Origin: Leptospira sp. WS39.C2
Lineage (GTDB): Bacteria; Spirochaetota; Leptospiria; Leptospirales; Leptospiraceae
DNA: 64,000 nucleotides
Direction of reading: 5' to 3'
Assembly: GCF_040833965.1 (NCBI RefSeq)
Contig: NZ_CP162142.1
Span: forward strand, 2,257,001-2,321,000
Every line of letters begins with the position of its first letter. The first letter of the stretch is position 1. The notes beneath the pieces were generated by a model. It was not told where the DNA came from and searched no databases. It saw nothing but the letters and a program-made list of their open reading frames with translations. Below, in pieces: positions 45,920-54,779 of this stretch. Position numbers and translations under genes: made by a program.

Positions 45920-46083
45920 GCATAACAGCATGTTACCGCTTCGCTTCGGCACTTACGGCCTCGCTCGGCCTGCGGCAAATTCCCCTTCTGGCATTCGCCT
46001 TGCTTACGCAAGCTACATGCCAGTCCCTAACGTCCCGTTGGGACTCAGGGTCGGGGAACTTCGGTAACACTAGTTCGTTATGC
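45920..46083 (+). repeat. attC-like site 22
   Basis: Bounded by GCATAAC and GTTATGC. Inner stem TGTTACCG/CGGTAACA; central helix TTCCCC/GGGGAA. The end pairing of cassette 22 contains one extra base. Confidence 0.88.
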
Positions 46084-46103
46084 GAAATAATTTAAATATA
46101 AAT

Positions 46104-46832
46104 ATGAATAAAAAAATAACATTAGCCCTCTTTCTTTTTACTACAATCTGGAATGGTATTTCAGCAGAATCTTCCGAAAGGAAAAGAATAAACTTTCTTG
46201 CTTCACCAGTTGGATTTTTACAAACAAATACTAAATACTTTACTAACGAAACGGAAAGCTCTCCTAATTTTCACTTTCTTTTTGGTATTACAAACAATTT
46301 GTTTGTTGGACTTAATTATGGCGTTGGATTGAGTTCAAAACAAAGAAATTATAGTTATCAAGGTTCAACACCAGGATCTAGCAAATTTTTTAATATTTCG
46401 AAATCGAGAAATTCAGAAATATTCTCCATTACCACACAATACTTTTTTTGGGGTGATTTTTACGGTAGTTTAAATTTTGGATTTGAAAAAGGATATACTT
46501 CGGAAATCCAAAATTATTCCACGATTAGTGGTGGTTCAATTGATATTGAACCTTATAAGGAAAGTAATGTTTTTTCTAATAAATATTTCGGAAATCTTGG
46601 AATTGGATTTAGAAAGGAGTTCTTTAGTTACATACCTATTGGATTTGAAGTTCAATACGGATATATGGAAGCAGGAAAAACTAATACACATATAACTTAT
46701 AATCCGGATTATTATCGCGGTGCAATTCCTGCCAAAATAAGCTCAATTTACATCAATGAAAATTTTTTTCGAAATAAAGAAAAAAATTCAGATTATTATC
46801 AAATTAATATTTATGCTGGTATAGCTATATAA
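46104..46832 (+). CDS. cassette 23: probable outer-membrane beta-barrel protein
   Basis: From ATG 46104 (242 aa) there is a signal peptide (MNKKITLALFLFTTIWNGIS). Alternating hydrophobic/polar strands rich in Gly, Tyr and Phe follow (FHFLFGITNNLFVGLNYGVG, GDFYGSLNFGFEKGY, YYQINIYAGIAI), as in small outer-membrane barrels. Confidence 0.65.
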   Translation: MNKKITLALFLFTTIWNGISAESSERKRINFLASPVGFLQTNTKYFTNETESSPNFHFLFGITNNLFVGLNYGVGLSSKQRNYSYQGSTPGSSKFFNISKSRNSEIFSITTQYFFWGDFYGSLNFGFEKGYTSEIQNYSTISGGSIDIEPYKESNVFSNKYFGNLGIGFRKEFFSYIPIGFEVQYGYMEAGKTNTHITYNPDYYRGAIPAKISSIYINENFFRNKEKNSDYYQINIYAGIAI

Positions 46833-46854
46833 ATTTGAAACAATAAATTACTTC

Positions 46855-47018
46855 GCATAACAGCACCTAACCGCTTCACTTCGGGACTTACGCCCTCGCT
46901 CGGTCTGCGACACATAGGCTTCTGGCACTCCCCTTGCATCCGCAAGTGTCGTGGCCAGTCCCTAACGTCCCGTTGGGACTCAGGGTCAGCCTACGTCGGT
47001 TAGGCTAGTTCGTTAAGC
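46855..47018 (+). repeat. attC-like site 23
   Basis: Bounded by GCATAAC and the unusual GTTAAGC. Inner stem CCTAACCG/CGGTTAGG; central helix TAGGCT/AGCCTA. Confidence 0.9.
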
Positions 47019-47031
47019 GCAATTACTTAAA

Positions 47032-47700
47032 ATGATTATTGAAAATCACAAAATAATTACAGATGAAGACCTGATATATGCACAAACTATTTGGGATTTT
47101 TTATCTATTCAGGATCCTATTCAAAAATCAGACCTAATCTTCGTTTTATGTAGTCATGATTTGAGAGTTGCAGAATATGCTGTAGAACTTTATAATCGTG
47201 GTTTTGCTAATTACATTCTATTCTCAGGTGGATTAAATTTCTTTACAAAAAATATTTTCCCTCTTTCTGAAGCTCAATCTTTTGCAAATTTAGCGATTGA
47301 AAATGGTATACCGAAGGAATTTCTAATAATTGAAGATAAATCTACCAATACTGGTGAAAATATTCAATTCTCCAAACTACTACTGAATTCTCTTAATCTT
47401 AATTTTGATAATATTATCGCTTTGCAAAAGCCTTCGATGACATTAAGAATTAAATTATCATTAAATAAACAGTGGAATGATTGCAAGTTTGTTATTTCTT
47501 CTCCCAATTATAGTCTTTTTGATGCTCCGCATTCACATATTAACCTTTTTATGATTATCAACGAAATTGTCGGTGATTTACAAAGAATTATCGAATATCC
47601 GAAACTAGGATTTCAAACTGAAACTTATATTCCAGAATACATTCTGATGGCTTACAACTTTCTTATTAAAAATGGTTATAATTTACATTTGTGTAAATAA
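47032..47700 (+). CDS. cassette 24: YdcF-like (DUF218) protein
   Basis: The 222-aa protein shows SDLIFVLCSHDLRVAEYAVELYNRGFANYILFSGG, SEAQSFANLAIENGIPKEFLIIEDKSTNTGENI, and QKPSMTLRIKLSLNKQW, matching the DUF218/YdcF (SAM-binding Rossmann-like) family. Function unclear. A soluble form without membrane helices. Confidence 0.8.
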   Translation: MIIENHKIITDEDLIYAQTIWDFLSIQDPIQKSDLIFVLCSHDLRVAEYAVELYNRGFANYILFSGGLNFFTKNIFPLSEAQSFANLAIENGIPKEFLIIEDKSTNTGENIQFSKLLLNSLNLNFDNIIALQKPSMTLRIKLSLNKQWNDCKFVISSPNYSLFDAPHSHINLFMIINEIVGDLQRIIEYPKLGFQTETYIPEYILMAYNFLIKNGYNLHLCK

Positions 47701-47929
47701 AATTCCTACTTATATATCTGAAATTAACTTATCATTTAAATTCTTAACTTTTTAACTTATTCATCAATTCAATAATTTGTCAGATTATTATTCGATTTTA
47801 AAGTTTATTTAGATTATCTCTTTCGAATTTTCATAAATTTAGAGATAGTTTTTGTAATAATTTTTTTTAACTTTATATTTATTGTTTTTAATTAAGTATC
47901 AAATATTATAAAGATTAATAAGTAACTGC

Positions 47930-48091
47930 GCTTAACAGCACCTTACCGCTTCGCTTCGGCACAAGGCCTCGCTCGGCTTCCGGCAAATAGTCCTCCTGGC
48001 ATTCGCCTTGCGTCCGCAAGCTACATGCCAGTCCCTAACGTCCCGTTGGGACTCAGGGTCGGACAACTTCGGTAAGCCTAGTTCGTTATGC
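47930..48091 (+). repeat. attC-like site 24
   Basis: Bounded by GCTTAAC and GTTATGC. The GCTTAAC box is the exact complement of GTTAAGC that opens this cassette, a compensated exception to GCATAAC. Central helix GTCC/GGAC. Confidence 0.92.
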
Positions 48092-48122
48092 GACATCGTA
48101 ATAATACAATAAAAGGATCAAA

Positions 48123-49337
48123 ATGAATTATTTTGAAAAATTAGAAATTAAAGGATGGAGACAATTTGAAGAGGTTTCCATCGACTTGTCATCTGACTTA
48201 ACCGTGCTCACGGGAAAGAATGGATGTGGTAAAACTACTATCTTAAACGTTTTAGGGAAACATTTTGGATGGAATATAAATTTTGTATCAACACCTCATT
48301 ATTTAAAAAAGAAAAAAGGTAGGTTTTGGTCTGATGTTTACGAAATAATGGAACAGGATTACAATTTTAATCAACCTACAGCTAACATTGGATCACTGCT
48401 ATATTCAAATGGCGCACAATCGAATCTAACTGTTCCCACTGATCAAAAAGCAATTAACTATAATATATCAATCCAAAACCAACAGAGCGTAAATGGAATT
48501 TCTATTCCATCTCATCGTTCAGTATCAACATATCACAATATTGATTCTATACCAACTAATCCCCAATCAAATCAGCAACAATTTGAGGAATTTCAACAAT
48601 TATTAATTAGAACATATGGATCCGGAAATTATAAAAACCCAGGACTAATTTTAAAAAAATCACTCATCTCACTAGCTGTATTTGGATATGGAAATCAAAG
48701 TGTTGCAGCGAACCAAGAATATATTGAATTATTTGAAGGCTTTCAGAATATCTTAAAGAAATTATTACCTGAAGATCTTGGTTTCGAAAGTATCGAAATT
48801 AGAATGCCGGATGTCGTATTAAAAACAAAAACTGGTGATTTCAATATTGATGCAATGTCAGGTGGAATAAATGCACTCTTTAGCATTGGTTGGCAAATAT
48901 TTATGTATGGTGCCAACCGAGAGAATTGCACAATCCTTATGGATGAACCTGAAAACCACCTGCATCCTTCAATGCAAAGAAATTTTTTACCAAGTATAAA
49001 AAAGGCATTTCCATCGTTCAAATTTATAATTTCAACTCATAGTCCTTTCATTTTAGGTTCTTTCCCTGACGCGAATGTATATGCTTTAGCACATAATAAT
49101 AGGAACAAAGTAAATTCATTTTTACTCTCTAAAAAGGAGCTTTCAGGCAATTCAGATACAATCTTAAAAGAAATTCTAGGACTAAATAATACTTACCCTA
49201 TCTGGGTTGAAGAAAAAATAAAATCAATTCTAGAGCAACATTTTGATGGAAATTACAATAAGGAAAAAGCCGAACAAGCTTATAATGCCTTAGTAGAAAC
49301 GGGAATTATTAGATCTATAGGTGATTCCAGAATATGA
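48123..49337 (+). CDS. ptuA: cassette 25: AAA/SMC-like ATPase of a Septu-type defence pair
   Basis: The 404-aa protein has a Walker A in LTVLTGKNGCGKTTILNVLG, an ABC-type signature (DAMSGGINALFSIGWQIFMYG) and Walker B with a downstream His loop (TILMDEPENHLHPSMQ, FIISTHSPF). This is the AAA_15/21 OLD-like ATPase type found as PtuA. The next gene, an HNH nuclease, overlaps by 4 nt, completing a Septu-like phage-defence module. Confidence 0.8.
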   Translation: MNYFEKLEIKGWRQFEEVSIDLSSDLTVLTGKNGCGKTTILNVLGKHFGWNINFVSTPHYLKKKKGRFWSDVYEIMEQDYNFNQPTANIGSLLYSNGAQSNLTVPTDQKAINYNISIQNQQSVNGISIPSHRSVSTYHNIDSIPTNPQSNQQQFEEFQQLLIRTYGSGNYKNPGLILKKSLISLAVFGYGNQSVAANQEYIELFEGFQNILKKLLPEDLGFESIEIRMPDVVLKTKTGDFNIDAMSGGINALFSIGWQIFMYGANRENCTILMDEPENHLHPSMQRNFLPSIKKAFPSFKFIISTHSPFILGSFPDANVYALAHNNRNKVNSFLLSKKELSGNSDTILKEILGLNNTYPIWVEEKIKSILEQHFDGNYNKEKAEQAYNALVETGIIRSIGDSRI

Positions 49338-49984
49338 GATCTCTAAACAAACTTCAATCACCTGATATTTTAAGTCAAAACGCAGACATATGGCTAAATG
49401 ATTGGTTAAATGATAAAAATAATACTACAAAAAAATATCGATACCGAGAAAAAGAAATTAAGGAAGTACTGCGAATAGAAACTTCTAATAAATGTATATA
49501 TTGCGAAAGTATAGTTGGGCACAATACGCCTGGAGATATAGAACATATAATTCCATCTTCCTTAAAACCAACAGAGCATTTCAATTGGCAAAACCTCTCT
49601 ATTGCATGCACTGAATGCAATAGGAGAAAAAATAACTATTATACTTCTGAAAAACCATTCTTAAATCCATATCTTGATCATCCTATAGAAGAGCTTGTGA
49701 TTCATTACGGACCTATCGTAGTGTGGCTACCAAATAATGATCGATCGGAAATAACAGTAAAAACTTTAGAATTAAATACAAAAGCAAGAATACAACTTGT
49801 AATTAACAAAATTCAAAAAATAAATGAATTTAAGGAAATCGCAGAAAGATATATTAGGGAAAATAATCTTTTATTAAAAGAAATTTTACATAAGCAAATT
49901 ATTTCCATGACCAATAAAAGTTCCGAATATTCAGGAATGATACTTCAAATATTAGAAAAAGAATATCCCGAAATACTTTTATAA
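49334..49984 (+). CDS. ptuB: cassette 25: HNH endonuclease of a Septu-type pair
   Basis: The 216-aa protein has the HNH core with zinc Cys pairs: CIYCES, GDIEHIIPSSLKPTEHFNWQNLSIACTECNRRKNN. The His-Ile-Ile and Asn-Leu-x7-C-x2-C-N-x3-K pattern is a complete HNH motif. Coupled to the ATPase by ATGA. Confidence 0.85.
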   Translation: MRSLNKLQSPDILSQNADIWLNDWLNDKNNTTKKYRYREKEIKEVLRIETSNKCIYCESIVGHNTPGDIEHIIPSSLKPTEHFNWQNLSIACTECNRRKNNYYTSEKPFLNPYLDHPIEELVIHYGPIVVWLPNNDRSEITVKTLELNTKARIQLVINKIQKINEFKEIAERYIRENNLLLKEILHKQIISMTNKSSEYSGMILQILEKEYPEILL

Positions 49985-49995
49985 ATTACGACATC

Positions 49996-50156
49996 GCATA
50001 ACAGCGGCTTACTGCTTCGCTTCGGGACAAGCCCTCGCTTGGGCTACGCCAAATTGTCCTCCTGTCACTCGCTTGCATCCGCAAGCTACGTGCCAGTCCC
50101 TAACGTCCCGCTGGGACTCAGGGTCGGACAACTTCAGTAAGCCTAGTTCGTTATAC
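49996..50156 (+). repeat. attC-like site 25
   Basis: Bounded by GCATAAC and GTTATAC. Inner stem GGCTTACTG/CAGTAAGCC; central helix TTGTCC/GGACAA. Near-copy of site 1. Confidence 0.9.
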
Positions 50157-50211
50157 GAAATTTGCGCAAATTAAGTTTGTTAAAGATAAAATAAGAAAAG
50201 AAAAGTTTCTC

Positions 50212-50240
50212 TTGACAAAAGAAAGAAATTGTAATACATT
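50212..50240 (+). promoter_or_regulatory. promoter of the RHH-PIN cassette
   Basis: TTGACA (50212-50217), 17-nt spacer, TACATT (50235-50240). A short inverted repeat ATAC-ATTT-GTAT overlaps the -10 and may be bound by the RHH antitoxin. Confidence 0.6.
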
Positions 50241-50257
50241 TGTATCACGAGAACGCC

Positions 50258-50503
50258 ATGATAAGCCTACGATTACCAGAAGAACTAGAAAAAAAACTTT
50301 CTGAAGTTGCTAAAATTGAAAACAAATCTAAGTCAGAAGTAATTAAAGAATCTTTAGTTTACTATATTGATAATTTTGCAAAACAACCTTCTGCCTATGA
50401 ACTAGGTGAAAAGTATTTCGGTTTATATAAAAGTGGTATTGCTGACAAATCTATTAACCATCAAAAATATATTAAAGATGCTTTAATCAAGAAACAAAAA
50501 TGA
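50258..50503 (+). CDS. cassette 26: ribbon-helix-helix antitoxin
   Basis: From ATG 50258 (81 aa) MISLRLPEELEKKLSEVAKI then ENKSKSEVIKESLVYYIDN is a canonical RHH domain. The C-terminal part should wrap the PIN toxin. It overlaps the next gene by 4 nt. Confidence 0.88.
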   Translation: MISLRLPEELEKKLSEVAKIENKSKSEVIKESLVYYIDNFAKQPSAYELGEKYFGLYKSGIADKSINHQKYIKDALIKKQK

Positions 50504-50919
50504 TTAAAGCAATTATTGATACTGGACCTATAGTTGCCTTCTTCGACGAATCAGATAATTATTGCCTACAATGTAGATCATTTCTTAAAAATTTTAAAGG
50601 CAGATTATTTACTACTCTTGCCGTAGTTACCGAAGTATCCTACTTATTATCAGATAACAAAAGAATACAAAAGGCTTTTATCGAATGGATTGATAACAAT
50701 GCGATATCAATTTTAAACCAGGGCAATGAACAATTTACCTCTATTCTCTTTTATATGGACAAATATTCCGATCGACCAATGGATTTTGCAGACGCTTCGC
50801 TTATGACTATTTCAGAGGTTTATGAAATTCCAAATATATTCACTTTAGATAGTGATTTTAGGTTTTATAAATCAAAGAAAGGAAAATCTTTAAAAATCAT
50901 AAATGAAAGCATGATTTAA
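50500..50919 (+). CDS. cassette 26: PIN-domain toxin (VapC-like)
   Basis: The 139-aa protein starts MIKAIIDTGPIVAFFDESDN and has VVTEVSYLL and DRPMDFADASLMTISEVY...IFTLDSDF, supplying the four acidic PIN residues. Predicted RNase toxin of the RHH-PIN pair. Confidence 0.88.
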   Translation: MIKAIIDTGPIVAFFDESDNYCLQCRSFLKNFKGRLFTTLAVVTEVSYLLSDNKRIQKAFIEWIDNNAISILNQGNEQFTSILFYMDKYSDRPMDFADASLMTISEVYEIPNIFTLDSDFRFYKSKKGKSLKIINESMI

Positions 50920-50940
50920 GGTTAAAAAAGCGCAAACTTC

Positions 50941-51104
50941 GTATAACAGCATGTTACCGCTTCGCTTCGGCACTTACGGCCTCGCTCGGGCTATGCCAAA
51001 TTCCCCTTCTGGCATTCGCCTTGCTTACGCAAGCTACATGCCAGTCCCTAACGTCCCGTTGGGACTCAGGGTCGGGGAACTTCGGTAACACTAGTTCGTT
51101 ATAC
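50941..51104 (+). repeat. attC-like site 26
   Basis: Bounded by GTATAAC and GTTATAC. Inner stem TGTTACCG/CGGTAACA; central helix TTCCCC/GGGGAA. Cassette 26 ends GCGCAAACTTCGTATAAC, complementary to its start. Confidence 0.9.
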
Positions 51105-51133
51105 GCAATTTGCTAAAATTTAAAGGATTAATA

Positions 51134-51919
51134 ATGAATTTAAATAAACTACTATTTTTACTATTTGTCATTCTATATATAAATTGTTTACCAATATCAC
51201 CAAAAACTGTAAATCAAAACGAAAAAAGCCAGGCAGTAGAAGAAAGCAGAACAATATTAAAAAGAGTCATAACAAATGGTGGAGATTTGTTGTTACGTGA
51301 TGCACCAAATACCAAAGGAAACATTATCTTAAAAATTAGAAATGGTGATTATGTAAATTTCATTGAAGAAAAACCTGAAACAATTTTTATAAATGGCCAA
51401 TCCGGAAATTGGACAAAAGTTTCATATGACAAAAAAATAGGTTGGGTTTTTGGAAGCTACATTCGTGACTTACAAAAAGGATCCACAAATACTATCGAAA
51501 CTTGTGAAAAAGGGGGAATTGATTCGGGAATCGAACAATCTCTCGAAAAAGAATTTGGTCAAATTGGCAATTCTTTACCATACAAACATTTACTGAATGA
51601 CACTATCATTGATAAAAGAAATAACAACGATATAAGCGCTTACAACAAAATATACAAAGAAAATATTATATTATCTTATTTCGCAGAATATGGTCATGGA
51701 GAGATGGTTGTTATATTCAAAAATAGAAATTTAAAAAACATTTTTGAAATGTTTCAAAAATGTGACAGCAGACTAATTACTAATGAAAATCTAAATACAA
51801 TAAATGTTTTGACCTTTGATTTTATTGATAGAGATGAACCAGAAAATAGCTTTTGGGAACAAATAATATTTTCCACTGACGGAAAGGATACAGTTGTAAA
51901 TAAAATTTGGTCCGATTAA
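51134..51919 (+). CDS. cassette 27: lipoprotein with bacterial SH3 domain
   Basis: From ATG 51134 (261 aa) the start MNLNKLLFLLFVILYINC is a lipobox, followed by an SH3b domain (GDLLLRDAPNTKGNIILKIRNGDYVNFIEE...WTKVSYDKKIGWVFGSYI). The C-terminal domain is unassigned. SH3b domains often bind peptidoglycan. Confidence 0.75.
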   Translation: MNLNKLLFLLFVILYINCLPISPKTVNQNEKSQAVEESRTILKRVITNGGDLLLRDAPNTKGNIILKIRNGDYVNFIEEKPETIFINGQSGNWTKVSYDKKIGWVFGSYIRDLQKGSTNTIETCEKGGIDSGIEQSLEKEFGQIGNSLPYKHLLNDTIIDKRNNNDISAYNKIYKENIILSYFAEYGHGEMVVIFKNRNLKNIFEMFQKCDSRLITNENLNTINVLTFDFIDRDEPENSFWEQIIFSTDGKDTVVNKIWSD

Positions 51920-51939
51920 AACTATAAATAGCAAACTGC

Positions 51940-52105
51940 GTATAACAGCAACTTAACGCTTCGCTTCGGCACTTACGGCCTCGCTCGGTCTGCGACACAT
52001 AGGCTTCTGGCACTCCCCTTGCATGCGCAAGTGTAGTTCCAGTCCCTAACGTCCCGTTTCCGGGACTCAGGGTCAGCCTACGTCGTTAAGGCTAGTTCGT
52101 TATGC
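51940..52105 (+). repeat. attC-like site 27
   Basis: Bounded by GTATAAC and GTTATGC. Inner stem ACTTAACG/CGTTAAGG (imperfect at its base); central helix TAGGCT/AGCCTA. Cassette 27 ends TAGCAAACTGCGTATAAC, complementary to its start. Confidence 0.9.
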
Positions 52106-52118
52106 GAAAGCTTTAAAA

Positions 52119-53474
52119 TGTATGCCTCAGGACATGGGTAACGATTTTGTAGCAAGACATAGGTAACACTTTCAGGTTACTCATCCCTTTAGAACACCTT
52201 TACAGGAGGGCTTTGGGGATGCCTTGGAAGGAGAATCAGGTCGTGGATTTAAGATTAGATTTCGTTATGGCGAGCTTTGAGAAAGGAATCAATTTCACTC
52301 AGCTCTGTGCTCAGTATGGCATCTCAACTAAGTGTGGATACAAATGGAAAGAACGGTTTCTTTCTGAAGGAAAGGCGGGACTTCTAGACAAGAAGAGAAC
52401 TCCAAAAAACTCTCCTAAGAAACTTCCTGAAGAGGTTGTTCTTGAGCTCATTAAGCTCAAGAACAATAAGAAGTTTTGGGGGTCAAAGAAGATTCTAGAA
52501 CTCTACAAGAGAAAGTTTCCGGATGTTAAACCTCCAGACAAATCTACTCTTGATCGAATCTTCAAAAAAGCGGGACTTACTTTACCAAACAAAAAGAAGA
52601 GAGTCAAACACTTCGGAGAAAGAATTTCTCTACCAGAAAAATCTACTAAGCCTAACCACATTTGGACTGTTGACTTCAAAGGTTGGTGGTATACTGCTGA
52701 TTCAGAAAAGGTCAATCCTCTAACGATCAGAGATGATTACTCTAAATACATTCTCTCTATCAAGACTCTTTCCAAAGGAGACATACCTTCTGTAAAAGCC
52801 GAATTTATTCGCTTATTTAAGATATACGGCCTACCTGAGATCATTAGGTCTGATAATGGTCCTCCTTTCGCTTCTATGCAATCTCTACTCGGACTCACTA
52901 AGCTTTCTGTTTGGTGGCTCTCTCTCGGTATTAAGCTAGATCGGATCGAACCCGGAAAGCCTTACCAGAATGGCGCTCATGAAAGAATGCACAAAGACAT
53001 GGCTCGAGAACTTCAGCATGAGATCGTCGGAAACATTACTCTACATCAAAAACTCTTCGACAAATGGAGAATCGAATTTAACAGAGAAAGACCTCACGAG
53101 TCACTTAACATGAAAACTCCAGAACAAGTCTATCTGAAGTCACAACGGCAATTTGATCCTAATGCTGATCTCCTAATCTCATATCCTTTTGGGTTCAAGC
53201 AGAGACATGTCAATGACAGAGGTTACATCAATTGGATCGGGCACCTCATTATGATCGGAAATCCATTCAATGGATTCAATGTTGGAATTAAAAAAGATAA
53301 GGATACCTACTCTATCTGGTTTGCTAATAACAAATTAGGTGTTATAGATAACGATTTCTTCTTGCTTATTTCTGATCCTGATTCATACAAAGTTCATAAA
53401 CCAAGAAAGGTTACTAAAAAGCGTTAACCTTCTCTTGCACCTTAATCGTTACCTATCTCTTGAAGTCATACCCA
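52119..53474 (+). mobile_element. IS481-type insertion sequence inside cassette 28
   Basis: One transposase gene is flanked by imperfect inverted ends of ~27 bp: GTATGCCTCAGGACATG then GGTAACGATT on the left, and GTATGACTTCAAGAGATA then GGTAACGATT read inward from the right. The outer bases are TG. A target duplication could not be resolved because both flanks are A-rich. It sits between the 5' end of cassette 28 and its SIR2 gene, so it may separate the gene from its promoter. Confidence 0.8.
52213..53427 (+). CDS. IS481-family transposase
   Basis: The 404-aa protein has an N-terminal HTH (NFTQLCAQYGISTKCGYKWKERFLSEGKAGLLDKKR) and a DDE integrase core (HIWTVDFKGWW; IIRSDNGPPF; NGAHERMHKDMARELQ), all three acidic residues intact. 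The C-terminal ~80 residues are the usual IS481 extension. It appears full length and possibly active. Confidence 0.9.
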   Translation: MGMPWKENQVVDLRLDFVMASFEKGINFTQLCAQYGISTKCGYKWKERFLSEGKAGLLDKKRTPKNSPKKLPEEVVLELIKLKNNKKFWGSKKILELYKRKFPDVKPPDKSTLDRIFKKAGLTLPNKKKRVKHFGERISLPEKSTKPNHIWTVDFKGWWYTADSEKVNPLTIRDDYSKYILSIKTLSKGDIPSVKAEFIRLFKIYGLPEIIRSDNGPPFASMQSLLGLTKLSVWWLSLGIKLDRIEPGKPYQNGAHERMHKDMARELQHEIVGNITLHQKLFDKWRIEFNRERPHESLNMKTPEQVYLKSQRQFDPNADLLISYPFGFKQRHVNDRGYINWIGHLIMIGNPFNGFNVGIKKDKDTYSIWFANNKLGVIDNDFFLLISDPDSYKVHKPRKVTKKR

Positions 53475-53484
53475 AAAAATGATA

Positions 53485-54579
53485 ATGGAAAATAAAAAAA
53501 CTTTTATATTAGGTGCGGGAAGCTCCATTTCTGCGAGTGAAGGTGAACTTCCGTCAATTTTAAATTTCTTTGAGAAATTGAAGGAATTAGGATTACAAAA
53601 AAATGAAAATATTGAAAGGATAAAGGAATATGTTAGCAATAACTTTGGCAAAAGTATTGATAATAAAAGCAATAAAATTGATATCGAAAGACTATTAACT
53701 CTATTGCAAATAGACATAGAAAAAACCTCTAGGCCAGAATTTAATCAAATCAGAGACAATCTCGTAGACCTAATTTCAACGGTTATAGGGAAATGTCAGG
53801 ATAAGGTAAATATTGATTTAGAATATTCACATTTTTCTACTCAACTAAATGAAAAAGATTCAATTATTACTTTCAATTGGGATACACTATTAGATAAAAT
53901 CCTAAAGGAAAAAAGTCTTTCTCAACACCAAAGGTATATTGAAGAATTTACAGCTGATTACGAACGCGATCCAAACGAAGAATACCTTTTCAAAAGTCCA
54001 TATAACTTATATAATAATTATGATTTAAAAGGTAATCTTTTGAAAATGCATGGGTCAATTGATTGGTATTGCTGTAGAAATACTCACTGCAAAATTTCAA
54101 ATAAAATATTTATTTTAAATACACCGGAAATGAATTCGCCTTATAAATGTGGTGAGTGTCATGAACAAATTTCAGTCATGATTATCCCTCCTGTGTTAAA
54201 TAAAAGTTATAATCTATTTCCTGTAATAAGAAAAATCTGGAATATTGCTGCAAGAGATATTGAAATTACAAACCATTTGATTATTTGGGGTTATAGCCTA
54301 CCTCCGACAGATTTTTACTCCGATTGGTTATTTCGACAGATACGAAAAGGAAAAAGATTAGAATCTATTACAATTATAGATCCTGCTGTTTTTAATAACT
54401 CAGAAGTAAATCCAAAGATAAACTATCCCTTTGTTAGAAAATATTATGAAATCTTCAGAGATTTGAAATTTCCGAAAAGCAATATAGAGCTATTTCAATA
54501 CTATTCAGACTACATGAAAAATATTGATTTATTTCAAAAATTCAATATAGACAAAGAAAAAGCATTTAAAACACTTTAA
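53485..54579 (+). CDS. cassette 28: SIR2-like protein, putative defence NADase
   Basis: From the ATG at 53485 (364 aa) the protein begins MENKKTFILGAGSSISASEG with the glycine-rich SIR2 loop, then has ITFNWDTLLDKIL, LLKMHGSIDWYCC, a Cys pair cluster (HCKI, CGECHEQ) and LIIWGYSLPPTDFYSDWLF. This SIR2_2 type is common as an NAD-depleting effector in phage defence. An alternative Met lies two codons upstream (53479). No partner gene is in the cassette. Confidence 0.75.
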   Translation: MENKKTFILGAGSSISASEGELPSILNFFEKLKELGLQKNENIERIKEYVSNNFGKSIDNKSNKIDIERLLTLLQIDIEKTSRPEFNQIRDNLVDLISTVIGKCQDKVNIDLEYSHFSTQLNEKDSIITFNWDTLLDKILKEKSLSQHQRYIEEFTADYERDPNEEYLFKSPYNLYNNYDLKGNLLKMHGSIDWYCCRNTHCKISNKIFILNTPEMNSPYKCGECHEQISVMIIPPVLNKSYNLFPVIRKIWNIAARDIEITNHLIIWGYSLPPTDFYSDWLFRQIRKGKRLESITIIDPAVFNNSEVNPKINYPFVRKYYEIFRDLKFPKSNIELFQYYSDYMKNIDLFQKFNIDKEKAFKTL

Positions 54580-54597
54580 GTAGTCTTTAAAGCCTTC

Positions 54598-54761
54598 GCA
54601 TAACAGCGACTAACCGCTTCGCTTCGGGACTTACGCCCTCGCTCGGTCTGCGACACATAGGCTTCTGGCACTCCTCTTGCTTACGCAAGCGTCGTTCCAG
54701 TCCCTAACGTCCCGTTTGGGACTCAGGGCCAGCCTACGTCGGTTAGTCTAGTTCGTTATGC
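54598..54761 (+). repeat. attC-like site 28
   Basis: Bounded by GCATAAC and GTTATGC. Central helix TAGGCT/AGCCTA. TTTAAAGCCTTCGCATAAC pairs with the bases before the IS (GTTATGCGAAAGCTTTAAA), showing the IS split one cassette. Confidence 0.92.
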
Positions 54762-54779
54762 GAAATTTCCTAAAAACTA

